The notes under the pieces are model-generated. The model saw nothing but the letters and a program-made list of their open reading frames with translations. It had not been told where the DNA came from and made no database searches. Made by a program: the position numbers and the translations under genes. Positions 47,963 to 58,254 of a stretch of 64,000 nucleotides of DNA are shown one piece after another; the first letter of the stretch is position 1, and each line of letters starts with the position of its first letter. Source of the DNA: Paracentrotus lividus (taxonomy: Eukaryota; Echinodermata; Echinoidea; Camarodonta; Echinidae); NCBI GenBank assembly GCA_940671915.1, contig CALNVZ010003433.1, forward strand, positions 28,168,962 to 28,232,961. Reading direction: 5' to 3'.

Positions 47963-49276
47963 AAGGTCCAGAAAAAAACTATTCACCGAATACTACATTT
48001 TTTTTGTGGCATTTTTTAATTACTTAATTACAAGGAATTATATCTTTTTATTGACTGAAGAAAATGAATCTCTTCTTCGTACAGCTTATTGCTGCCATAG
48101 GAATATACATATTTGTTTATTATTAGTAGGTGGTTGGTACTTTATGTACATTGCACCTATTGTATTTGTCAGATATTTTTTTGTATCATTTTTGATAACT
48201 AAATAAATAATGCATTAAATATTTCCAAATTTTCAGCAGTAATAGATCGTTATAAAATCTGAGCATTAATCTATTTTCTTTGTCATTACGACAAGAAACT
48301 CAGAGTCTTTGATATTCACGATATGTTCATGTCCGACCACTCAGTTGTGAGCTTTACGTTGACATTACCGGCAGTGTAACAGCAGCGAACAACTAGAACC
48401 TCTCGTAATTATAATTATAAAGCAATTGACTGGGATGCTTTCAAATGTTGTCTGCAAGAGATCACGCAATTATTCTCGCAATACGGAGATGCTGAATCAG
48501 GGTTTAAATGGTATAACGAAACTATGACACTTCTTCTCGATTCTTTTGCCCCTGCTATCCCGTACAGTCATGTCCAGCACGTCGAAGAATGCCCAGGAAT
48601 ATTGATGAGATCCATATAGCAAAAGGTCCAGAAAAAAACTATTCACCCAATACTACAATTTTTGTGGCATTTTTTAATTACTTAATTACAAGGATATATC
48701 TTTTTATTGACTGAAGAAAATGAATCTCTTCTTCGTACAGGTTATTGCTGCCATAGGAATATACATATTTGTTTATTATTATTAGGTGGTTGGTACTTTA
48801 TGTACATTGCACCTATTGTATTTGTCAGATATTTTTTTGTATCATTTTTGATAACTAAATAAATAATGCATTAAATATTTCCAAATTTTCAGCAGTAATA
48901 GATCGTTATAAAATCTGAGCATTAATCTATTTTCTTTGTCATTACGACAAGAAACTCAGAGTCTTTGATATTCACGATATGTTCATGTCCGACCACTCAG
49001 TTGTGAGCTTTACGTTGACATTACCGGCAGTGTAACAGCATCGAACAACTAGAACCTCTCGTAATTATAATTATAAAGCAATTGACTGGGATGCTTTCAA
49101 ATGTTGTCTGCAAGAGATCACGCAATTATTCTCGCAATACGGAGATGCTGAATCAGGGTTTAAATGGTATAACGAAACTATGACACTTCTTCTCGATTCT
49201 TTTGCCCCTGCTACCCCGTACAGTCATGTCCAGCACGTCGAAGAATGCCCAGGAATATTGATGAGATCCATATAGC
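47963..49276 (+). repeat. Tandem duplication of about 655-660 bp
   Basis: Copy 1 (47963-48622) and copy 2 (48623-49276) differ only at a few bases and small indels, for example aactattcaccgaat versus aactattcacccaat. The junction cuts through LINE coding sequence (atccatatagca joined to aaggtcca), so the duplication is younger than the LINE insertion. Confidence 0.9.
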
Positions 49277-49437
49277 ACGCCGGAAAATGCGCAAAGCTGA
49301 AAGCTCGTTGCGAAACGTGAAACATCAAATCTGATTTGTCGTACAAAGATATCTTACTTTCAGCACTTGTTGTCCATGTCTGATACCAAAGATGTCTCCA
49401 GAACTCTAGATCATCTACTCAACCGAAAGGCCATATA

Positions 49438-50246
49438 CAGGGTGTTTCCGCAAAAAGGAAACCCAAATTTGATCAACAATAATTTCAAAAATATTCCAAT
49501 GGTGATTAAGAAGCTTATATCACTGGAACAACTCATTACCATTCTAATGATACCTCTCTCAGCTCTCCAATATCATGCATCACTGAACCCCATTGTTTTG
49601 AAAATTGTCTCGCAAAATTGTGATAGGTTCTCTTTCATGAGATGAGTTGCTTTAAAGGTTCCTAACAAATCTAAGTAAAGCATTCCAGTGACTTTAAATA
49701 AATGGGTTTGAAATGTCTACTTATTTAGTCCGTTAATCTTACCATCCAGGTAATTTTATCACGTTACTGCTCACGACAACCCACAGAACCTTCAGTTCTC
49801 TGTGGATAATGTAAGAAGCATGACAGTGCATCAATCACAATTTTGCAAGATATTTTCAGAACAGTGGGGTTCAGTGATGCGTGACATAGGTGAGCTGAAA
49901 GAGATATCAATGAAATGATAATGAGTTGCACGTTTCAGTGATATAAACGTCATAATCACCACTGTCATGTTTTTTTAAAATGATTGATGATGAACGTTGG
50001 GTTCCCTTTTTAGGCACATTGCAACAATCCATCTCAATGAGCGTGAAAGTGAACCACCCACAATTTTGCAAGACATTTTCAAAACAATGGGGTTCAGTGA
50101 TGCGTGACGTTGGTGAGCTGAGCGAGGTTTCATTGAAATGGTAATGAGTTGCACTTTCCAGTGATATAAATTTTATAGTCACCATGGCATTATTTTTGAA
50201 ATTATTGATGATCAAACTTGGGTTTCCATTTTTCTGGGTCACCCAG
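49438..50246. mobile_element. TA-flanked foldback element, family B, copy 2
   Basis: It starts CAGGGTGTTTCCGCAAAAAGG and ends CCATTTTTCTGGGTCACCCAG with TA outside (49436-49437, 50247-50248). The inner modules match 23971-25003 in inverted pairs. It splits LINE linker coding (NRKA before, PFHDYVE after). Confidence 0.85.
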
Positions 50247-50248
50247 TA

Positions 50249-51830
50249 TATGCCTTTTCATGACTATGTAGAAACATTATGTATCCAGTTTTCTACATTC
50301 TTCATCAATAAGATCGAGAAGATTTAAAGAAGCCTTGGAGATACTAGTTCCCGCGCTGAACCTTCGTCCGGGTCTGGACCATTTCCAACTACACCTATAA
50401 TGGTCTGCTTTGATCTAGCTACTGAGGATGAGATACGAAAAATCATCAAGGGATCTCCAAACAAGTCGTGTAGTTTGGACCCCATTCCTACGTGGTTTTT
50501 AAAAGAGAACATCAACGTTCTGCTTCCAGTCTTATATGGTGCAGGCATATTTTTTCGTCATATATTTATTTGATAGTAATTTAGTGATGCTTATAGCAAT
50601 TTACCTGGATTTTATGTTACATATTTTAAACTTTTGACCTTTGACCTTGAAATAGCATGATGAATTTGAATATTTGAGGCTTAATTTTACTTTTTTTAAC
50701 ATCTTATTGTACAAATCTATGCATTTTGACACCAAGATCAACCACGTACCATATTTTATTAAAGAGATCCATTTTGGGGGTATTTCAGAAAAGGTCATTG
50801 ACCTTTGATCTTGAAAAAAGGCACTTTCCCCAACTTTTTTTTCACCTAACTTTTTTTGGGTAAATGTTGGGATGTATACCTTCTCAAATCAGTTGAAAAA
50901 CCTTTTCCAAATTTTTTTTCCCGGTTTGGCTATAATTAGGGCTACTTTGGGGTTACTATCATCGGGTGTCTTCCCGTCGCCGGCAAGATCTGCAGTTATT
51001 CGCCCACTCCTTAAAAAGCCATCACTTGATAAGCACTGTCTTTCGAACTATAGACCTGTAGCCAATGTAACATTTCTTGGAAAGATCATTGAAAAAGCTG
51101 TGTCGCAGATTAATGGATCACATGACCGACAACGGCTTGTACGAGCATTGCCAATCTGCCTATAGGCCGTACCATAGCACGGAAACAGCCCTTGTGAAAG
51201 TGAACAATGATATAATGGTTGCTCTAGGTAAAGGCCATGTAGCGTTGTTGTTGTCGCTTGATTTATCGGCGGTGTTTGATACCATCGACCGCTAAATATT
51301 GATTACTCGTTTGAGAGATAGGATAGGAGCCCAGGGCATTGTACTCCAATGGTTCAAATCGTATTTCGCAGACTGGTCCACTAATTAGGTAGAGCTTAAT
51401 GAACAGTCCTCTGCGGTTAAGTCAAGTTCAATAGGCCTTCAGCAAGGATCTGTTTTTGGACCTATCAGCTACACCATCTACACGTTGCCTGTGTGAGATA
51501 TCGCTCGACATCATCAAGCTCGTATCACACATATGCCGGCGATATACATAACATTCGATCCAAAGAAGGACTCCAGCCAAGATACCGCACTAAAGACACT
51601 ATTATCATTTTGTGTGGCAGACATCAGTGCCTGGATGGGCATTAATAACTTGAAATTTAATGAGGACAAGACTGAGTTTTTAGTTATTGGTTATGTGTAT
51701 AATCTTCGTCGTCTTGAAAATGTTTTTCCCAATGTGGGTTCAACATGTATCATCCCATCTAAATCATTTAAAAAATCTTGGTGCATATTTCGACTGTAAC
51801 AGGTCCATGTCTGAACAAGTAAATCATATA
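50249..51830 (+). pseudogene. Reverse transcriptase of the CR1/L2-like LINE, broken
   Basis: Recognisable segments are FINKIEKI near 50305, LDPIPTWFLKEN near 50475, VIRPLLKKPSLDKHCLSNYR near 51000, the motif-A region LLSLDLSAVFDTID near 51250, LQQGSVFGP near 51440 (usual form PQGSVLGP), and NLKFNEDKTEFLV near 51650. The catalytic YADD is YAGD (near 51533). Several frameshifts and stops and an insert of about 390 bp at 50545-50935 make it non-functional. The segment order matches CR1/L2-group elements. Confidence 0.85.
50545..50935. other. Insert of unknown type inside the LINE
   Basis: About 390 bp separate the LINE residues LLPVLYG from LSSGVFPS, which are normally about ten residues apart. 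The insert contains TTTTGACCTTTGACCTTGAA, a DR1-like pair of TGACCT half-sites. No clear termini were found. Confidence 0.55.
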
Positions 51831-52588
51831 TGGTTATATTCAAACGTGAGTGACACGACATTTGGACTGATAGAAGGGTGCATATCTTTGCACTTGTAGG
51901 TTATGAATAGATCATGACTACCATATTATGTATAATGTAGGAGTGGCATGTGTCAATACCAGTTGGATTTGAATTTTACAATTGGTCCTGGAAATTATGA
52001 TTAAAAAACAGTGCGTGAGTGACACGACAGAAAAAAGACATGTGTTTCTGACCATCATTGGTTATAGTTGGATTTGCGCCCAGGTAGATAAATAAGGGTA
52101 CCATGGGTGCTGATATATGTGTATGAATAGTGTACCTCTCTGACATTTATTGTGTTTATCAATCATTCCCTCTCTGTGGAAAATGGTCCACCTCTATGTG
52201 TCGTGAGTGACACGACATCCAAAATGTGAGTGACACGATCAGTGCCTTAAATTCAACATTTCAAGTAAATTACTAAATCCAAATTACCTGTATTTATATG
52301 CCATGTTAGAGTAGTCCATGAAAATTACTTTAAGAAAAAAAAATCTTACAAAAGTGAATAGTTTTAAGAATAAGAGGCATTTAAAGCACCATAGTCCCAT
52401 ACGTGCAAATTCGTGTTTGCTCAATTATTCAGCGTAAGTAAACTGGATCACATAATGTTTGAGCTCAAATAATTGTTTGTATTTTAAAGAAGCCTTTGTG
52501 TTGATTTCAGATCCTAATTTGCATTTCCAAAGGCACAGCGCCACATTGAAATTTCAGCTAAATGTCCCACTTAGTCTGAATATGACCA
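51831..52588. mobile_element. TA-flanked MITE inside the LINE, with exact empty site
   Basis: It starts TGGTTATATTCA and ends TGAATATGACCA with TA outside (51829-51830, 52589-52590). Removing it plus one TA rejoins LINE codons as VNHICKSV in frame. The phrase GTGAGTGACACGA occurs four times (51846, 52016, 52205 and 52227 approximately). At 758 bp it encodes nothing. Confidence 0.9.
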
Positions 52589-52902
52589 TATGTAAGTCTG
52601 TCAGGTTCCATTTAAGAAGTATCTCCCAAATTAGAAATTACATAACGGAAGACACAAGTCACTGTGCTCTTCGTTGTCATATTTTATCTAGATTAGACTA
52701 TTGTAACTCTCTCTTAACATCCGTCCCACAAGTATATTTAAAGCGGTTACATAGTTTACAGAACTGGGCAGCCCATATCACATTCAAGGTAGATCGCCTT
52801 CATGACTCTATTCCTCTCTTTAAATCTCCTCATTGGCTTCCTATCAAGGAAAGGATCCTATTCAAAATACTTTTGTTTGTTTTTAAAGCCTTTCATGACT
52901 AA
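52589..52902 (+). pseudogene. C-terminal region of the CR1/L2-like LINE
   Basis: One frame encodes CKSVRFHLRSISQIRNYI, then LSRLDYCNSLL, LKRLHSLQNWAAHI, and SPHWLPIKERILFKILLFVF, the conserved C-terminal segments of this LINE group. It ends KAFHD followed by a stop and a poly-A run, short of the usual end. Confidence 0.85.
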
Positions 52903-52923
52903 ATGCCCACATACAGTCTCTGT

Positions 52924-52963
<40 letters not shown>

Positions 52964-52983
52964 TACAGTCGGGGAAAAAATAA

Positions 52984-54698
52984 TTGAAGAGTGTAGTGGA
53001 AGAAGTACTTAAGTCACATAATACTAGTTCTGAGATATAAGCGTTTGAATATTTCAAATTACTCCTCACATCACATTTTTTGAAATTTCATATTCAAACT
53101 CGGTGGAGTTGATTTTTATCACAAAAGAATAATATATGCCAAATTTGAGTAATTTCGTGCTTATCGATTTCCGATAATCAATAAACCATATCGTGGACTT
53201 AAGTACTTCTTCCACTACAATCATGGACTTAGGTACTTCTTCCACTACAAAACCTCATTATGGGGGTTTCTTGTTTAAGGCAATTCGTATTGATTTCTTT
53301 AAAAATTGAGGCTTTATCGTATTTTTATATGGTGTCTTCGTAATATTTGTGTTTTAAAAATCTTACTGTGGGGTGGGGGTGTCATTATGCTATTTTTACC
53401 CATTTTGGGGCTATTTTTCTCAAAATTTTGGTTTTTCAAAGGGTGAAGCCTGCTTCCCCAGATTTCACCTGTCTGAATTAAGAGGGGGAAAATATGATCC
53501 GTTGAACTTATGACCAATATTGCATATTTCCCCCATATTATTGATAGGGATTAGTCATATGGGGGTGACAATATTATTTTTTAATGTTTTGGGGCACCTT
53601 TTTACTGTTTGGGAATTTTACGGAGGCCAGCCCCTGTAAACTAGCCTGTGACTTTTGTTTTACATAAATTGACAAAATATGAAATTAAGCTGGCAGCGGC
53701 ACGTAGTAATTTTTCACATATACCTGACCGGATGGTTATATTATACTCATGTTGAGGCACTTTTTTTAATTGTTGGTGTTTTATGGGCAGGCCCGTCTAC
53801 CCTGGTTTCTTGCCTGTCTGACACGATGTGATAAAACTCATCTAAATAAACTTATTACATTATAAGGACTGTGAGTGGCAAAATTAGGACCGACTTAACC
53901 GACTGGGGGGCTTTTTTTTTTTTTTTAATGTTGAAGGGCGGGGGGGGGGCGGGCCCCATTCACATTACAAAAATGATATGACTGTATAACATATTTGATA
54001 TTTGACTTGAGATGCCACATTGCAGGTGAAACTTTGTTGTGGTCGTGCATGCTTTGACAAATTCCCAGTAATTTTATTTATTTATTTTATTTTTTATTTA
54101 CCTTTTTTTTATTTATTTATTTATTTTTTTATTTTATTATTATTATTTATTTTTTTTTTTTTTTTTTGGGGGGGGTCGCACTGGCTTACTCTCTTGCAAT
54201 GTCCCCAATATGCATTCACTATGAAAACTACCCTTCCCTACTGGTGAAAACAGCTATGCGGTTTTAACTACCCCCAAAAACAAATAATTTTGTTTTGACC
54301 CCCCCCCCCCAGCACGCACGCACACACCCACACACACCACACCACAAAACATGTACAATTAACGATTAGCGCCAAGATCTTCAGTACACATTTTTGGGTC
54401 TGCCACAACCAAAAAAAAAGGAGGGCTGCCCTATTTCTCTTCCCATAGTGAAAACTTAGACTCACAGCTTGGTGGACTTAGGTACTTCTTCCACTACAAT
54501 CATGGACTTAAGTACTTCTTCCACTACAAAACCTCAATTTTGACAAATGGGGGATGTTGGTTGGGGCACTTTGCAATAATTTTTTCGCAAAACTGACACT
54601 TGCATATGATTCTTGATGGTATGTGAATATCATTTATGCAAAAAACTCATTTTTGAAAAAATGTGACTTAAGTACTTCTTCCACTACACTCTTCAATT
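52984..54698. mobile_element. Inverted-repeat element with six GTACTTCTTCCACTAC sites
   Basis: The left end (ttgaagagtgtagtggaaga ... aagtcaca) is inverted exactly at the right end (tgtgacttaagtac ... cactcttcaa). The 16-mer GTACTTCTTCCACTAC occurs once in each end and in two pairs spaced 30 bp apart (53203 and 53233; 54482 and 54512). The interior has long T, G and C runs and no convincing frame. Target duplication is unclear. Confidence 0.65.
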
Positions 54699-54745
54699 TA
54701 GGTGTGAAATCTTTTCAAATAATGTGCGTATGTGGTATCAGATCA

Positions 54746-56672
54746 TGGGCTTCGGAACCGGGGGGGCTTGGGGGGGCGCAGCCCCCCCAAAAAAAATATT
54801 GGGGGGGCTCAGATATCCTTGAGCCCCCCCAATATTTTTGATACCGTACAGATATCGGCGATCGCCCTTATAATAAAATCTTATTTGACTCAGATAATAA
54901 TAAACCCCCAGATTTGTATCATTATTGTTATCATTAAGCCCCTCCCATAATCTTACTGAGGATATCATTGGGCTCCCCACCCATCTTTTTAGATAAAAAG
55001 TTTATATTTCAGGTCTCTATTGACAAAATTTTGAGCTCGCGCTGCGCGCTCGCACATCATTTTTTTTAGTTTATAATTTTTTTTTATAGGAACACAGGAA
55101 GTACTGTCTAGATTGGAGCTCAGCCATTGAGCTCCCCGTTGTTTGAGAGGGGCTTCGATATGTTTGAGCCCCCCCCCCCCTTTGCTCATAATTTGTTTAG
55201 AAATGCTCAAACTTCTCTTGACAAAATTTTTAGCTCATGCTGCTCGCTCCCCGGATCGGATCGCATGTCTTTTTGTTCAACTTTTTTTTTTTTCATAATG
55301 ACAAGTGGTCCCTAATATATTGGTTGGGGCTCAAACAATTAGCTCCCGGCCCTCCCTCCCCGAATGGTTTTGGGTGGGTCGATATCATTAAGCCCCGTCT
55401 CTGCTCCCAATTTGTTTTAAAACGCTCATGTATAACTATAAGTTTTCTTTTTACAGTTTTTTTAAAACTCGGATGTCTTTCAGTTATTTTTAACAAAAAT
55501 CGCTGAGAATGCACTCTTTTCAGGTTGCTATACCAAAATTTTTCAGCTCGCGCTTTGCGCTCGCATTTTTTTAATGAGATAGATATATTCTTTGTAAACA
55601 GCGAAAAAAAAGCTTAAAATGCATTGCTTTCATCTTGAAATATTAAAAATATTCAGCTCGCGCTTCGCGCTCGCATTGTTTAATGAGATAAATATCTTTT
55701 TTTGTAAACAGCAAAAAAAAAAAAACTTAAAATGCACTGTTTTCAGGTTGATATACTAAAAATTTTCAGCTCGCGCCAGGCGCTCGCATTATTTAATGAG
55801 ATAAATATCTTCTTTGTAAACAGCGAAAAAAGCTTAAAATGCATTGTTTTCATTTTGATTTTTAAAAATTTTCAGCTCGCGATTCGCGCTCGCATTGTTT
55901 AATGAGATAAATATCTTTTTTTTGTAAACAGCAAAAAAAAAAGCTTAAAATGCACTGTTTTCAGGTTGATATACTAAAAATTTTGAGCTCGCGCTTCGCG
56001 CTCGCATTATTTAATGAGATAGATATCTTCTATGTAAACATAGCGAAAAAACGCTAAAAATGCATTGTTTTCATCTTGATCTTTTAAAAATTTTCAGCTC
56101 GCGCTTCGCGCTCGCATTGTTTAATGAGATAAATATTTTTTTTTGTAAACAGCAAAAAAAAAAGCTTAAAATCCACTGATTTCGGGTTGATAATATATTC
56201 AAAACTTTCAGCTCGCGCTTCGCGCTCGTGTTTAACGCGATAAATATCTCCTTTATAACCATAGCACAAAAAGCGCTTAGAATGCACACCTTTCAGGTTG
56301 CTATTTTAAAAATTTTCAGCTCGCGCTTCGCGCTCGCATTGTTTAATGAGATAAATAATTTCTTTGTCATGTTTGTAAACATATCGAAAAAATGCACTGT
56401 TTTCAGGTTGATATATCAAACATTTTCAGCTCGCGCCGGGCGCTCGCATTATTTAATGAGATAAATATCTTCTTTATAAGCATAGGGGGAAAAAGACGCT
56501 TAAAAAAATTAATTAAAAAAATAAAAATTAAAAGAAGACTTCGGCATTTTCAATAACTCTGTAAACGTAAGTGGGGGGGGGGGGGGTGGGGGAGGGGGTA
56601 ATTAAAAAAAATCCCCAAAATAGTTGGTGAAAAATTGAGCCCCCCCAATCCTGAAAATCTTCCGAAGCCTAT
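54746..56672. mobile_element. Inverted-ended element carrying mirror-motif array III
   Basis: The ends TGGGCTTCGGAA (from 54746) and TTCCGAAGCCTA (to 56672) are inverted. Just inside the left end, two facing G/C-rich stretches (54762-54840) form strong hairpins around an ATATT core. The remainder is mirror-motif repeats and G/C runs. No transposase was found. Confidence 0.5.
55025..56470 (+). repeat. Mirror-motif array III, about 110-bp units
   Basis: After an isolated motif near 55035, nine regular units begin with motif starts at 55546, 55656, 55769, 55875, 55987, 56097, 56211, 56319 and 56429. The mean period is 110.4 bp. Unit types roughly alternate: one has CATTGTTTAATGAG, the other CATTATTTAATGAG, giving a dimeric higher-order repeat. 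Motif variants have CCAGG or CCGGG at the centre. Each unit also has a GTAAACAGC...AAAA block. Confidence 0.9.
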
Positions 56673-57026
56673 GCAGATTAAAGCCAAAAGATTTTTCCTG
56701 ATGCATTCCTGTTCTGTATAATTCGCTTTCCTAAAACAAAAGTTATGCTAAATTTTGTGCGACGAGGAACAAATCGAAATTACGCACTTCTAGTGTTCTG
56801 GAGCGCTGAATTCATGGCCATTATGCAAAACCTACACAAAGGCATGGGACGTCGTGCGAAAAATAGATCTTGCGCATTTGCCAAATATTTCCATCGAAAT
56901 TTTCTCTATAAATGTTCTTTGGAATATTTAACATTTGACAGACCAAGTTATTTTTTACAAAAACATTTAATTATTTTCCTCTTTTACAGTTGAAAACAAA
57001 GTGCGTGGAGTACTACCCCCACCATA
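56673..57026. other. No gene recognised
   Basis: Spacer sequence. An 82-codon frame at 56745-56993 has no identifiable domain. Confidence 0.5.
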
Positions 57027-57187
57027 TACAAATTTTCATATTTCCCTATTTTCTTTCAAAATATGTCTTATTTACTTCTGAGCTCAAAATATATCGTGAG
57101 AAAGTATATTTCACACAACATATGTTGAGCTCAGAAGTAGATAAAATGTTTTTTGAAAGAAAATGGGAAAATCTGAAAATTTGTGTA
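57027..57187. repeat. Hairpin with arms of about 65 bp
   Basis: Left arm 57027-57091 and right arm 57119-57187 are inverted copies (tttctttcaaaatatgtctta against gttttttgaaagaaaa, acttctgagctca against tgagctcagaagt). The loop is about 27 bases. Short reading frames on both strands over the stem are mirror artefacts. Confidence 0.8.
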
Positions 57188-57837
57188 AAAAATAAATGGA
57201 GAGTTGTCCATAAAATCGGCCATTTTGATGCCAATGTTGCCAATTTGAGGATCCCGATAGAAGGTTCAATGAGACTTTTAAAACTTCCATAACTCTCTTA
57301 TTTTATAAACGATTTTGATGAAATGGGAGTGGGAGTCAAAATATGCATTCGCTTAATACAGGCGCCGTTATAGCAAAATAGTGTTTCATTTCAAAGTTCA
57401 AAATCCCTTCTCTTACGGCGAAATATAGAAGCAAGGTAAAAAGGTAAAAATTATTGAATTATGTTAGCAATTTTATATTATATCGCGAAAATTTAAAAAG
57501 TGCTAAATCGAACTCCAAAGTGAGTGCGTAGAATAATTATGACCCGTTTTGTTCGGATGGCAATGAAAGAGAGGGTTCGATCTGGCGGCGATTTTTGTAA
57601 TTTCTTTAAGTTTCATGCCATATTTTTACAATCAGGATTAATCCTCAGAAAAAAATTGTAGTATAAAATATTAAATTCTAAGACTTAAAAACCATCAGAA
57701 ACTAAGTGCGTAGCTTTTGGTCCGCCACTCAAGAAAATGTTCTCCGTGTACGTGCCATTCTCATTGTCATGACAACTTGTTATCATACTGATTTTAACTG
57801 AAAATTAACATTTGAAGACTTTTTCGCATTACACACA
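57188..57837. other. No gene recognised
   Basis: AT-rich spacer up to the LINE tail. Confidence 0.5.
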
Positions 57838-58079
57838 TTTCATTTTATTTCATTTCATTTTATTTTCAATTCCGATAAAAACAAATATAAACAAATACAT
57901 CATAAGAAAAAATCGAAGTCATGTAGTACAACTTACAAATATAAAAGCATAGTATTGAAAGAACAAGTACATTAACACCTAATGGAACAAAAACATTTAA
58001 CCTACAAATATGATGAAGCATTTACAATAACAAACAAAAACATGTGGGTATATATAGAACATTGGAATTGAGGAATACT

Positions 58080-58081
<2 letters not shown>

Positions 58082-58131
<50 letters not shown>
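58082..58131 (+). repeat. Poly-A run of 50 bases
   Basis: In the sense of the LINE it is a T run, so it is not the LINE's own poly-A tail but a mononucleotide expansion or a separate insertion. Confidence 0.95.
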
Positions 58132-58133
<2 letters not shown>

Positions 58134-58254
58134 TGCTTTTTTGTCGGGGCAGTAATCCTCTGCAATTTGTAGCAGTGATGATCAAATACAAAAAAAAAGA
58201 GAAGAGATTAACAATAACAAATAAGAAGGGAAATAGAAAAAGAAAAAGGAAAAA

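Larger units (their letters stand above)
48323..52915 (+). mobile_element. CR1/L2-like LINE, decayed and interrupted
   Basis: Coding remnants run in order from the end of the endonuclease (MSDHSVVSF at 48323, duplicated at 48979), through the linker (RRKMRKAESSLRN near 49278), the reverse transcriptase (50249-51830) and the C-terminal region (52589-52902). Three insertions split it: 49438-50246, about 50545-50935 and 51831-52588. It stops at a 36-base A run (52925-52960). The 5' part is missing. Confidence 0.85.

Noticed and set aside
52802-52987. Frame ending in a lysine run
   Set aside because: Shadow of the LINE C-terminus read into a poly-A tract.
57046-57292. Overlapping frames on both strands at the hairpin
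   Set aside because: Generated by the inverted repeat; no homology.
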